From Pseudomonadota bacterium (GTDB lineage Bacteria; Myxococcota_A; Polyangia; Polyangiales; Polyangiaceae): a DNA stretch of 62,399 bases. The position numbers and the translations under genes were made by a program. A model generated the notes under the pieces. The model ran no database searches and had not been told where the DNA came from. It saw only the letters and a list, made by a program, of their open reading frames with translations. This document shows positions 7,458 to 15,763 of the stretch, one piece after another. How positions within the stretch are numbered: position 1 is the first letter of the stretch; every line of letters starts with the position of its first letter. The stretch is from the NCBI GenBank assembly GCA_023428245.1, contig JAEYYX010000008.1, positions 1 to 62,399 on the forward strand. Direction: 5' to 3'.

Positions 7458-8624
7458 ATGCAGTACCAGACATTTTCAGGAAACGATCTCAAAGAAGCAC
7501 TCGGCGCCGTGCGGGCCGCCTTCGGTCCGGACGCCCTGATTGGGCCGACCCGGCATGTCAACGTGCCAGGTCACGGTGGGTTCCCGGAGCTCCGCGTGGA
7601 AGTCCAAGCTGCCCCTTCGACTCCGCAGAACCCCCATTGGCCTTTCGCGAGCGCGCTGCTTCCCCAGGCCAAGCGAGCGGGAGCCGCTGCCACGCCCGCG
7701 ACCCCCAAGCCGGCGTTTCGGGCCAAGCGTCCTTTGGAGGCAGCAACGCAGGAGTCCCCGGAGCGACCGCGCGCCGAGTCTCCCACTCTTTCCCGCATGG
7801 AGGCGCAGATCAATGAGCTGCGCTTCATGGTTGAATCACTGAAAGCTCAGCTGCCATCCAAGCAACGGGCGCTCAGCCTGCTCGCGGTGCTCGGCCTCGA
7901 TGGCGGGGCGGCGCGGCACCTGAGCGGGCGGATCGGCAAAGCCAAGTCCGACCAGGAGATCGCGGAGAAACTCGCCGCTCGCCTCGACAAGGCGCTTCTC
8001 GACAGCGCGCGCATCCTGGACTCTGGAAAGCCGGAGCTCGTGGCCTGTGTGGGGCCGACCGGCTCCGGAAAAACGACCACTCTTGCCAAGATGGCCGCGC
8101 AAGCTCGGCTCGATCATGGCCGTTCAGTAGCTGTGGTCTGCCTCGATCACTTCCGGGTCGGCGCTCTCGACCAGTGGCAAAGGTACGCCAAGCTCATGAA
8201 CATCCCCGTATTCGCCCCACAAACTCCGGACGAACTCGGCGCAATTTTCGCGAGCAACCCCGCCGACTTGATCCTTGTAGATACCCCGAGCGTCGGCTCC
8301 TCGGCGGACCCCGCCATGCGCGCATTCTCCGACGTGTCGCACCTCGCCCGCCGCGCGGTTCACGTTCTCCTCCTGTTGCCCACCTGGCTTCGTGGCAGCG
8401 ACGCTGAGAGACTTGTCCATCAGTATGGTCACCTCAGCCCCACCGGACTCGTCGGTACCAAGCTCGACGAGAGCGATACGCTCGGTGGTCTCGTGCAGGC
8501 ATCGCTCACGGGCCAACTCCCTATCGCTTTCTTGAGCCGAGGACCGCGGGTCCCCGAGCACCTCGAACGCGCCAGCAAGCGCGAGGTTATCGAACAGCTC
8601 CTTTCACGTCTGAGCGCCCCCTAA
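7458..8624 (+). CDS. flhF: FlhF, SRP-type GTPase for flagellar placement
   Basis: 388 residues from the ATG at 7458, chosen over an upstream TTG because FlhF proteins start M-x-x-x-TF (here MQYQTFSGNDLKEALGAVRA) and GGAAT precedes it. Layout: a short B domain (1-55), a Pro/Ala-rich linker (55-110), an N domain, then the GTPase core with P-loop GPTGSGKTTT at about 198-207, VCLDHFRVGALDQ, and LVDTPSVG where other family members have a DTAGR-type G3 motif. FlhF recruits early flagellar proteins to the pole. Its usual partner FlhG (a MinD-like ATPase) does not follow here; fliA comes next. Confidence 0.9.
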   Translation: MQYQTFSGNDLKEALGAVRAAFGPDALIGPTRHVNVPGHGGFPELRVEVQAAPSTPQNPHWPFASALLPQAKRAGAAATPATPKPAFRAKRPLEAATQESPERPRAESPTLSRMEAQINELRFMVESLKAQLPSKQRALSLLAVLGLDGGAARHLSGRIGKAKSDQEIAEKLAARLDKALLDSARILDSGKPELVACVGPTGSGKTTTLAKMAAQARLDHGRSVAVVCLDHFRVGALDQWQRYAKLMNIPVFAPQTPDELGAIFASNPADLILVDTPSVGSSADPAMRAFSDVSHLARRAVHVLLLLPTWLRGSDAERLVHQYGHLSPTGLVGTKLDESDTLGGLVQASLTGQLPIAFLSRGPRVPEHLERASKREVIEQLLSRLSAP

Positions 8625-8662
8625 CTCAAAGGACCTCCTCCCTCTCTCCTGGATTTCCCCGC

Positions 8663-9370
8663 GTGCTTGGTTCATCTTCCCAAAGCGTCCCTGACGAGCG
8701 CAAAGACGCTCCGCTCGGCCTCGATCGCGCCGAGTACGAGCGCTACATGCCGCTCGTACGGCGGGTCGCCTTGCGCACAGCTTCGGGAAGCCTCCCGAAG
8801 AACGTCTCCTATGACGACGTCCTCAGGGCTGGCTGGGCCGGGCTGGTCAAGGCACTCACTAGGCGCGAGGCGCGCACAGACTCAGACTTCGAGTCCTACG
8901 CCGCCTACAGGGTTCGGCTCTCTGTGCTTGAGTACCTAGAGGCTCAAGACCCTGTCACAAGGCAACTCCGAGCAACCTCCGAGCGCATCTCGACCGCGAT
9001 CGGTGAGCTTGCTTCGCTCTTCGGCCGCGCTCCGGAGGAAAGCGAGGTCGCTCGGCACCTCGGTATCACCAGCGAGCAGTACAGCGCGCTCCTCCTCCAG
9101 ATCCTCGAGCGCGGCTTGGTCCGTCTCGACCTCCCGAACGAAGCCCGTGACCCCCACGGCACGAAAGAGCACATGGCGACGAAAATGGCCCGCATCATCA
9201 CGGAGCTCCCCGACCAGTACCAAATCGTATTAGGTCTCTATTACCAGGAAAAGTGTGACCACCAGGAGATCGGCGACGTGCTCGGGCTCGACGAAGGCAG
9301 AGCGCGCGAGCTCCATGCCCACGCCATCCACCTTGTGCGCGGCCAGCTGAGCCCAGGAGCTTCATCATGA
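8663..9370 (+). CDS. fliA: FliA-type flagellar sigma factor (sigma-28)
   Basis: 235 residues, the typical size of sigma-28/WhiG-type factors. Region 2 is seen at about 22-95 (YMPLVRRVALRTA, then the VSYDDVLRAGWAGLVKALTR segment), region 3 at about 100-150 (GRAPEESEVARHLGITSEQY), and region 4 at about 185-228 (ELPDQYQIVLGLYYQEKCDH, then QEIGDVLGLDEGRARELHA). It directs RNA polymerase to late flagellar genes. The core region 2 motif is less canonical than in E. coli FliA, so promoter preference may differ. GTG start; no strong Shine-Dalgarno is visible. The stop overlaps the fliW ATG. No anti-sigma FlgM is seen in the window. Confidence 0.88.
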   Translation: MLGSSSQSVPDERKDAPLGLDRAEYERYMPLVRRVALRTASGSLPKNVSYDDVLRAGWAGLVKALTRREARTDSDFESYAAYRVRLSVLEYLEAQDPVTRQLRATSERISTAIGELASLFGRAPEESEVARHLGITSEQYSALLLQILERGLVRLDLPNEARDPHGTKEHMATKMARIITELPDQYQIVLGLYYQEKCDHQEIGDVLGLDEGRARELHAHAIHLVRGQLSPGASS

Positions 9371-9822
9371 AGTTTGCGACGACACGTTTTGGGGAACTCG
9401 AGATCCAAGACGAAGCTCTCATCACCCTGAGCGCAGGGATGGTGGGTTTCCCGAAGGACACCCTCTACGCGTTCATTCCTCACCGCGACTCCGCCGACGT
9501 CGCTTGGCTCCAGTCCGTCCAAAATCCGAGCGTGGCCTTCCCCCTGCTCAACGCGACTCGCGTCGGTCCAGACTACCCTGACGTGCCCCTCGAGACCATC
9601 GCCGAGCAAGCGGGGGTTTCCTTCGAATCCGCGTCCGACCTCGCGCTGCTCGTCGTCCTCTCTGCGTCCGCAGGGGACTCTCCCACCGTGAACCTCATGG
9701 CCCCAGTGATCATCAACGTCTCGACCCGCGTGGGCGCACAGGTCGTGCTCGTGGGCTCTCGATTCCAAACCGCCCGGCTCGGGCGCAAGCCCGATGAACG
9801 AGGAGCGCACGCAGGACTATGA
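9367..9822 (+). CDS. fliW: FliW, flagellar assembly factor and CsrA antagonist
   Basis: 151 residues, the usual FliW length. Signatures are MKFATTRFGELEIQDEALIT, LSAGMVGFPKDTLYAFIPHR, WLQSVQNPSVAFPLLNATRV and PTVNLMAPVIINVSTRVGAQ. In other bacteria FliW binds the RNA-binding regulator CsrA and frees flagellin mRNA, so that flagellin level feeds back on translation. Neither csrA nor flagellin is in this window. The ATG overlaps the fliA stop and the stop overlaps the next ATG, so the HDOD gene is translationally coupled to it. Confidence 0.95.
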   Translation: MKFATTRFGELEIQDEALITLSAGMVGFPKDTLYAFIPHRDSADVAWLQSVQNPSVAFPLLNATRVGPDYPDVPLETIAEQAGVSFESASDLALLVVLSASAGDSPTVNLMAPVIINVSTRVGAQVVLVGSRFQTARLGRKPDERGAHAGL

Positions 9823-12686
9823 CCCGCGCAGCATCTCGAGCCCCTGAGTCGAGCAGGATGCCTTCGAGCACGCCGGGCTTCACTCTCCAAGAGGGCATCT
9901 GGTTCGGGGATTTCGACGACGAGGAGGCTCGGCGCGTCGCCGCCGCCAGTCTCACCGCGATGGGCGGAAGAATCATGGGCGCGCGACCGATTCCTGCCGC
10001 AGCCCAGAAGCTCGTCCAGCTCACGCGAGACGAAGACGCCGACATCCATAAAGTCGTCAGGGTCCTCGAGATGGATCCGGGCCTGTCCCAGAAGATCCTC
10101 CGGCTCGTGAACTCGGCGGGCTACGGGCTCCGGATTCGCTGCACCTCGCTCCAGCACGCCACGGCGCTCCTCGGCCAGGTCAAGCTGCGCCAGGTCGCTA
10201 CCAGCGCTGTCCTCTTCGATCATTTCGGGAAGGCCTCTCCGCTCACTCGCAAGAAACAGGAACATGGTGCCCTCGTCGCGTCCTTGTGTCGCTATCTCGC
10301 GATTCACCTCGGCCTGCCGCAGGATGACCTTTTCACGATCGGTCTGCTCCACGACATCGGCGAGCTGATGATGCTCGACGATGACTTGAAGGGCTATGCG
10401 GAGCTGCTTGCGGCCACGGAGGGACAGTTCGACGTGCTTCATATCCGTGAGCGAGAGCTGTACGGATTTGATCACGCGGCCCTCGCGGCCCACGTGCTCG
10501 CGAGCTGGAGCATTCCCTCTCCGCTGCCTGACGTGATCGCGCTGCACCATCAACCGGCTGTCGCGCACCAGCACAGTCTCGACGTCGCCGCGATGGTCCA
10601 GACCCTGCGCTTTGCGGACCACATGGCGCACCTACTCGACCAGAAGAACCCGCGGCGCTCCATCGCGACACTGGCTGAGTCCGAAGCCGCATCGTATTTG
10701 GACTTCTCCGAGGTTCAGATCGCCGCCATGTGGCGTGACCTCGAGAAAGTCCAAGAAGTCACGAAGAACCGGCGCCTGAACATCATGGACATGGCGCCGC
10801 GCAGTGTGTCGGTACCTGACTCGCTGCGTCCCCGCGGCATCCCATTCTCCGCCCGCCCTCCCGAAGCTCGAGGACCGAGAAGCTCGGATGGGACAGCCAG
10901 CCAGACGCTCCCCGAGCAGATCACGGTGCCCTCCTTTCGCTCACCGCTCGCGCTCCTGCGCCATGTCCCCGAAGCGCCCGAGTCCCGCACTGAAGGCGAG
11001 GACCGACAAACCGATAGCCACGCCCACGGGCCGGTCCCTGCAGCGCACCAGACGCCCGCCGAAGAAGCCGCCGAGACTCCGCCTCGTCATGGGCGCGAGC
11101 CCGTTCTTTCGCCGCTGAGCACGCGCCGCATCGAAGTTCCCACGTTCTCCGTCGAGCCCCCGGCTGCTCCGAACCACACCCCTCCTCAAAGGCTCAACCC
11201 ACCTGCATTCGAGGAAGAGCCGGCTCGTGACAAGCCCGTGGTCAGAGCCGAGGGCAACGAAGTTCCGCTCGAAATGCCGCAGCCGCTCATTCGGCCCATC
11301 TTCGATGGAGAGCATACCGACGAGGCGCTCCTGGCTCGGCTGACCGGAGGAGCTATCGACCAGGAAGATTCCGAGCACCCCGAACCTGAACTCAAACGGG
11401 AGCCGGAGCCACAGCGGGAGCCCAAAACCACCGAGGTGGTTCGACACGTCAGTATCGGAAAGCAGGAAGCTGATTCACCGTGGTTCGAGCAGGCGGCACA
11501 TGACGTAAACCCAGAGGTCTTCCCATGTTCCTTCTGTTATGCGCCGACTTTCGGTGCGTCCTGCAGTGTGTGCGGGGCTCAGACTTGCCCAGAGCACCAG
11601 CTCACCTCACGGCAGTGGTGCGTGGCCTGCGAAGACGAGTTCCAGACCTTCCTAAAGAGCCACGGCACAAGCCCGATCGTCCCGCTGTCCGTGGGCGTCA
11701 CCTTGGCGATCGCCTTCATCGCCACCTGGTACTTCGCATCTCTCGATGGCGCGCTCGGAGTCCTCAGTATCGGGATCGTCCTGATCTTCGGGCTCTTCGT
11801 TTCCCATCATGTCAGCCTGAAGCGCCGCTTCAGGCTCGCGCGCAAGCGCGCGCTCGAAGAACTTGAGGCTGCCGAGCCCCCCGCGCCCGCTCACGAGCAT
11901 TCAGCGCTGGGCGACGACCCGCTCAGCCGGACACTTGAGGCGATTGCGGAAGATGAAGTCGCGCGTTCAGGCGATGACGTCGATCTCGAGGCCTCGCCGC
12001 TCAGCATGCCGGTTCCGGCACCGCGGGCCCATGGTTTCGTCATCGCGCCGATCTGCGAGCCCCCTCGCCCATCGCTCCTGAACTTCCATCGCGCCGTCGA
12101 ACATATGCCGATGTTCGAGAGCATGATGGCGCCGGGCGCTGAACCAGAACCGGAACCATCTCCGATCGAGATCGTCGGCGCGCCGGCAGGGCCCAGCCCA
12201 GAAACGCTTGAGCGAAACCCCTCACCGAATGGCGGCATCACGCCGACCTGGCCCGCGCCGAGCGACGAACCGAAGGCCCCCGCCCGAGCTGATAGCATTT
12301 CGACGACATCCGCCGTGGGAGCCGCAGGCGTCCCTTTCCCCGAGACCCCGCGCTCCTTCGAAGTCTCGAGTTCCCCCGAATCTAGGGACGAGCCCGACAC
12401 AGACCCCGCGTCCCCGCGCGCCCCCGAAAACACTAGACGGGGCGTCGCGCCGCCCGGTGACGCTGTCGACTCACGGGTCGAGCCCCTCGAGCGAGCGTTG
12501 CGTTCGGTCATCCCCGAGCCTGGATCGAACGAAGAAGATCTGCTCGTCATCGGCTACTCCGAGCCCCTGTGCAGCCCCGGGACTCCCTCAGCAGCCATCG
12601 TCGTGCCTGAGCTTCAGGCCGTCCAGGATTACTGCTTCGGAGCCCCCCAGAACACCGTATCCATTGAAGCCGCGAGGAGCGCCTAG
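9819..12686 (+). CDS. HDOD-domain protein with zinc cluster and two membrane helices
   Basis: 955 residues. An HDOD domain fills about 45-280 (ARPIPAAAQKLVQL, EMDPGLSQKILRLVNSAGYG, DLFTIGLLHDIGEL, then VIALHHQPAV). A Pro/Glu-rich, probably disordered stretch follows (about 330-560). A Cys-rich cluster at about 567-605 has C-x2-C-x7-C-x2-C, then C-P-E-H, then WCVACEDEF, which looks like a B-box or ribbon zinc site. Two membrane helices lie at about 620-670, then a second disordered tail of nearly 300 residues. HDOD proteins act in signalling and cell-cycle control in many bacteria. ATG overlaps the fliW stop. The domain combination is not one I recognise; function unknown, perhaps linking flagellar assembly to polarity or the cell cycle. 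Confidence 0.7.
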   Translation: MTRAASRAPESSRMPSSTPGFTLQEGIWFGDFDDEEARRVAAASLTAMGGRIMGARPIPAAAQKLVQLTRDEDADIHKVVRVLEMDPGLSQKILRLVNSAGYGLRIRCTSLQHATALLGQVKLRQVATSAVLFDHFGKASPLTRKKQEHGALVASLCRYLAIHLGLPQDDLFTIGLLHDIGELMMLDDDLKGYAELLAATEGQFDVLHIRERELYGFDHAALAAHVLASWSIPSPLPDVIALHHQPAVAHQHSLDVAAMVQTLRFADHMAHLLDQKNPRRSIATLAESEAASYLDFSEVQIAAMWRDLEKVQEVTKNRRLNIMDMAPRSVSVPDSLRPRGIPFSARPPEARGPRSSDGTASQTLPEQITVPSFRSPLALLRHVPEAPESRTEGEDRQTDSHAHGPVPAAHQTPAEEAAETPPRHGREPVLSPLSTRRIEVPTFSVEPPAAPNHTPPQRLNPPAFEEEPARDKPVVRAEGNEVPLEMPQPLIRPIFDGEHTDEALLARLTGGAIDQEDSEHPEPELKREPEPQREPKTTEVVRHVSIGKQEADSPWFEQAAHDVNPEVFPCSFCYAPTFGASCSVCGAQTCPEHQLTSRQWCVACEDEFQTFLKSHGTSPIVPLSVGVTLAIAFIATWYFASLDGALGVLSIGIVLIFGLFVSHHVSLKRRFRLARKRALEELEAAEPPAPAHEHSALGDDPLSRTLEAIAEDEVARSGDDVDLEASPLSMPVPAPRAHGFVIAPICEPPRPSLLNFHRAVEHMPMFESMMAPGAEPEPEPSPIEIVGAPAGPSPETLERNPSPNGGITPTWPAPSDEPKAPARADSISTTSAVGAAGVPFPETPRSFEVSSSPESRDEPDTDPASPRAPENTRRGVAPPGDAVDSRVEPLERALRSVIPEPGSNEEDLLVIGYSEPLCSPGTPSAAIVVPELQAVQDYCFGAPQNTVSIEAARSA

Positions 12687-13168
12687 TGTCGAGAATTGCC
12701 CTTTCCGAACGTTCCGTCGAACGTCTCATCCACAGCGGCCCGGAATGGCTCCTCGAAACCAGCGCCTGGCAAAAGGTCGATCGGGACATCTTCGCCAAAG
12801 TGCCATCGCTCACCGAAGGGCGAGAAGCGATCCTCCTCACGCTGCGCGACATGGGAGCAGAAGCGAGTCTTGTCCACCAAATCACAAAGCTCCTGGACCG
12901 ACCGCCCGAGGTTCCCACGAGCTACGTGCTCAAGGGCGGCCAGTTCCACCCGGAACCGCTCGAATCCGCTCCGACTCCCTCCCCTCGAGGCGCCGAGAAG
13001 ACTCCCTCCTACGGGATGCGCATCGAAGATCTCAGGCACGAGCTCGAGACGCTTCGAGCTCGCGTTCGAGAGCTCGAAACATTCCTCGCAGGCGTCGATG
13101 CCGAACACGCTAGCACCTCTAACGAGAACGCACTGAACGATGACCAGCCTTCACTCAACGCAGTTTGA
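12686..13168 (+). CDS. Small protein with C-terminal coiled coil, unknown function
   Basis: 160 residues, GTG start overlapping the HDOD gene stop (the shared base of TAG and GTG). The N-terminal half (about 1-75) looks like a compact helical unit (LSERSVERLIHSGPEWLLET, then SLTEGREAILLTLRDMGAEA); the middle is Pro-rich; residues about 110-135 form a short coiled coil (IEDLRHELETLRARVRELET). No family is recognised. Tight coupling to a flagellar/HDOD operon suggests a partner of one of those proteins, but this is only context. Confidence 0.6.
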   Translation: MSRIALSERSVERLIHSGPEWLLETSAWQKVDRDIFAKVPSLTEGREAILLTLRDMGAEASLVHQITKLLDRPPEVPTSYVLKGGQFHPEPLESAPTPSPRGAEKTPSYGMRIEDLRHELETLRARVRELETFLAGVDAEHASTSNENALNDDQPSLNAV

Positions 13169-13334
13169 ACCTCCAACCGCCCTCAGCGAAGAGGAGGTCG
13201 AGCAGGAGCTCTACTGGCTCACCTACTCGATCACCCTGCGCGCGCTCGACAAGGAATCCCGGAAGAGCGAGCGCGGGGGCCGACCCAAGACGCTCCCTTG
13301 GACCAACCTCTGGACCCAAAAACTCGGCGGTTGA
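13140..13334 (+). CDS. Small acidic-basic protein, unknown function
   Basis: 64 residues, ATG start inside the end of the previous gene (29-base overlap in another frame). It has an acidic first half (LSEEEVEQELYWLTYSITLR) and a basic second half (ESRKSERGGRPKTLPWTNLW). No domain is recognised. Support is modest: the Glu-rich segment reads like a real amphipathic helix and codon use is similar to neighbours, but the overlap and lack of a clear ribosome site leave doubt. Two weak hairpins (13325-13339 and 13356-13375) separate it from pyrD. Confidence 0.4.
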   Translation: MTSLHSTQFEPPTALSEEEVEQELYWLTYSITLRALDKESRKSERGGRPKTLPWTNLWTQKLGG

Positions 13335-13390
13335 CGCCGTCTCTCAACTCACTCGTCAGGCGCGACAAAGCCTGATACGCGGGGCCCGTC

Positions 13391-14437
13391 GTGTACCGGC
13401 TCCTGATTCGCCCCCTCCTCTATCTCCTTCCCGCGGAGACCGCTCACCATTTGGCGATCGGCGCGCTGCGCCTCCTGCAGCTCTTTCCGTTTCTCCTTCG
13501 CGCGATCGCCCACCTTTTCCGCCCCTCCCCTCAGGTGGGCGTGAGAGCCATGGGACTCGACTTCCCGAGCCCGATCGGACTCGGCGCGGGCTTCGACAAA
13601 GATGGCCGCGTCTTCGATGCGCTCGGTGCTCTCGGCTTCGGATTCGTGGAGATCGGGACGGTCACCGCCGAAGGACAACCGGGCAATCCCAAGCCGCGTC
13701 TCTTTCGCCTACCCCGAGACCGCGCCCTTGTGAATCGCATGGGCTTCAACAATAGCGGCTCTCATTCCCTCGCCGAGCGGCTCACGCAACGCGGACGAAA
13801 GGGACGGCCGGTGCTCGGCATCAATATCGGCAAGACCAAGATCACCCCAGCCGAACAGGCGCCTTCCGACTATGCAAGAAGCGCTGAGCTGCTCGCGCCT
13901 CACGCCGACTACCTTGTCGTCAACGTCTCGTCCCCGAACACTCCGGGCCTCCGCGACCTCCAAGCGACAGCATCCCTCCGACCTATCCTTTTGGCAGTGA
14001 AAGCTGCGATCCGGAAGAGCACAGGCGACCGGAAGGTGCCGCTCCTCGTCAAAATTGCCCCCGACTTGAGCGACGAAGATGTCTTGCTCGTCGCTGATCT
14101 CGCGCTCGAACTCGAACTCGATGGGATCGTAGCAACGAATACGACAATTTCGCGCTCGGGGCTCACGACGGACCCTGCAGAGGTGGAAGCACTCGGCGTC
14201 GGGGGGCTCTCAGGCGCGCCCCTCAAGCGCCGCTCCTTCGAGGTCCTCTCCTTGCTCTCCGAGCGCATTCAGAGACGCTGCGTGCTGATCTCCGCGGGCG
14301 GTATCGAAAACGTCAGTGACGTTCAAGAACGCCTCGCGCGCGGCGCTACGCTGGTCCAGATCTACTCCTCTCTCGTGTACGAAGGGCCGGGGCTTCCCTC
14401 CCGCCTGGCCCGGGATCTCGCCGCCCTGAGACAATGA
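13391..14437 (+). CDS. pyrD: Dihydroorotate dehydrogenase, quinone-linked (class 2)
   Basis: 348 residues, normal for class 2 PyrD. The N-terminal helical membrane-docking part (YRLLIRPLLYLLPAETAHHL) is present, which marks the quinone-using class. The FMN barrel shows GLDFPSPIGLGAGFDKDGRV, EIGTVTAEGQPGNPKPRLFR, NRMGFNNSG, the catalytic loop NVSSPNTPGLRDLQ with the class 2 serine, LLVKIAPDLSDED, VATNTTISR, GGLSGAPLKRRSFEVL and ISAGGIENVSD. It oxidises dihydroorotate to orotate in pyrimidine synthesis and passes electrons to the respiratory quinone pool. GTG start. Its stop overlaps the next gene as ATGA, although the next gene is functionally unrelated. Confidence 0.96.
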   Translation: MYRLLIRPLLYLLPAETAHHLAIGALRLLQLFPFLLRAIAHLFRPSPQVGVRAMGLDFPSPIGLGAGFDKDGRVFDALGALGFGFVEIGTVTAEGQPGNPKPRLFRLPRDRALVNRMGFNNSGSHSLAERLTQRGRKGRPVLGINIGKTKITPAEQAPSDYARSAELLAPHADYLVVNVSSPNTPGLRDLQATASLRPILLAVKAAIRKSTGDRKVPLLVKIAPDLSDEDVLLVADLALELELDGIVATNTTISRSGLTTDPAEVEALGVGGLSGAPLKRRSFEVLSLLSERIQRRCVLISAGGIENVSDVQERLARGATLVQIYSSLVYEGPGLPSRLARDLAALRQ

Positions 14438-15387
14438 AGCCTCGCAAGGGATCGAAGGCCCAGGACGCCTCAGAGACGCGAACGGCGAGTCGACGACGCG
14501 GGCCCTCGGGGTTCGAGGCCTACTACGAGCAAGTCTTGGGCGACCGCTGGCCCTCGCTGCGAGCATCGCTTTTGAACCGAGGGGAGCGCCCCGGCGAGGG
14601 GCGTGTCATTCGCGAGAATGCATTTTCCGACGCGAGCCTCCGGCAGCGCTCTTTCTCTGAGCTCACCCGAGGGCCCTTGCCGGCGACGTGGCTCTTCGAC
14701 CGCTCGTTGCGGGCTGATACGCCAGACGCTTCCGGGCTCAGGCTCGGCTACGTCATGGACCCGGCGTCGATCTTGCCGGCGCGAGCACTGCCCCTCGAGG
14801 GCGCGAAGAATGTCCTCGATCTGTGCGCAGCGCCAGGTGGAAAAGCGCTCATCCTCGCCGAGCGGGCGCCTCCTGATGCCGAGCTCACGCTCAACGATCG
14901 CTCGAGCGACCGCGTCGAGCGCTTGCGGCAAGTCCTCAAAGACTACACTCCTCCCTCGGTACGCGCGCGAACTCGGGTGACACGCGAGGATGGCCGCCTC
15001 ATCTTCCGCAAATATCCGAGCGTCTTTGACGGCGTCCTGCTCGACGCTCCTTGCTCCTCCGAGGCCCATGTTGCCCTCGATCCGAGCGCTCTCGCTGACT
15101 GGTCCGAGGCACGCGTCGAGCGCCTCGCAAAGGAACAATATGCGCTCATCACGTCAGCACTCGGGGCAGTCAGGAGCGGAGGCTTCCTTGTCTATAGTAC
15201 CTGCGCCCTCGCCCCGGCCGAGAATGATCTCGTCCTTTCTCGTCTCCTCGAGCGTGGACGCCATCCGGCTCAAGTCCTCAAGCTCCCGGACGCTCCTCTC
15301 ACCGAGCGTACCGAACATGGCCTCCAAATTCTGCCGGACCGCGCTGGATTTGGTCCGATTTACTACGCTCTGATCCAGAAACTCTGA
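14434..15387 (+). CDS. RsmB/NOP2-type RNA cytosine-5 methyltransferase
   Basis: 317 residues. The Rossmann methyltransferase core has the SAM motif VLDLCAAPGGKALILAERA at about 127-146, the acidic NDRSSDRVERL loop, motif IV LLDAPCSSEAHVALDPSAL with the PCSS cysteine, and motif VI YSTCALAPAENDLVLSRLLE with the catalytic TC cysteine. Both cysteines of the RsmB/RsmF mechanism are present, so it should make 5-methylcytosine in rRNA or tRNA. The N-terminal NusB-like domain of E. coli RsmB is absent; the protein resembles short NOP2/Sun enzymes such as NSUN4. The target position cannot be read from sequence. ATG overlaps the pyrD stop. Confidence 0.88.
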   Translation: MKPRKGSKAQDASETRTASRRRGPSGFEAYYEQVLGDRWPSLRASLLNRGERPGEGRVIRENAFSDASLRQRSFSELTRGPLPATWLFDRSLRADTPDASGLRLGYVMDPASILPARALPLEGAKNVLDLCAAPGGKALILAERAPPDAELTLNDRSSDRVERLRQVLKDYTPPSVRARTRVTREDGRLIFRKYPSVFDGVLLDAPCSSEAHVALDPSALADWSEARVERLAKEQYALITSALGAVRSGGFLVYSTCALAPAENDLVLSRLLERGRHPAQVLKLPDAPLTERTEHGLQILPDRAGFGPIYYALIQKL

Positions 15388-15465
15388 GCGAATCGTCAGT
15401 CCAGACTCGGTCCATTTTGCCCGCCCAGAACTCTCGCGCCATGGTTCCATTCTAGGGAGGCGACC

Positions 15466-15714
15466 ATGGCAAGCATCGACATTCAGGAGAGCGGCGGAGG
15501 CTACTACCTTCTCTGCGAAAAGCAGCGCGTGTTCGTGACCGACGCTCAACTCGAAGTATTCCGCACCCACCCCCTCCGTGACGCCGATTCGACACTCCGA
15601 GATCTCTTCGCCGTAGAACGGCATCAAGAGGTCCCGTGGGGCGAGGAAGAGCTTTCGATCCTTCGAGCACAGGCCAAGCAGGTGCTCCGGCCTACGCTTC
15701 AAGACGACGAATGA
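15466..15714 (+). CDS. Small conserved-looking protein, unknown function
   Basis: 82 residues, preceded by a clear ribosome site (AGGGAGG, six bases before the ATG) and followed at once by a strong terminator hairpin, so it is probably a real gene. The sequence begins MASIDIQESGGGYYLLCEKQ and is acidic overall, with no signal peptide or membrane segment. One cysteine. No family recognised. The 78-base gap after the methyltransferase suggests its own transcript or the end of the pyrD operon. Confidence 0.65.
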   Translation: MASIDIQESGGGYYLLCEKQRVFVTDAQLEVFRTHPLRDADSTLRDLFAVERHQEVPWGEEELSILRAQAKQVLRPTLQDDE

Positions 15715-15748
15715 GCCCGACTCGGCCGTGGCCGAACCGGGCTCATTC
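15709..15748. terminator. Bidirectional terminator between convergent genes
   Basis: An 11-base perfect inverted repeat (GAATGAGCCCG ... CGGGCTCATTC) encloses a second six-base stem (TCGGCC-GT-GGCCGA) with a two-base internal loop. It begins within the last codons of the 82-residue gene and ends 15 bases from the stop of the convergent lipoprotein gene. No long T tract on either side, but the stem is among the longest in the window and its position between two converging genes fits a shared terminator. Confidence 0.75.
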
Positions 15749-15763
15749 GAGATGCGGAAGAGG

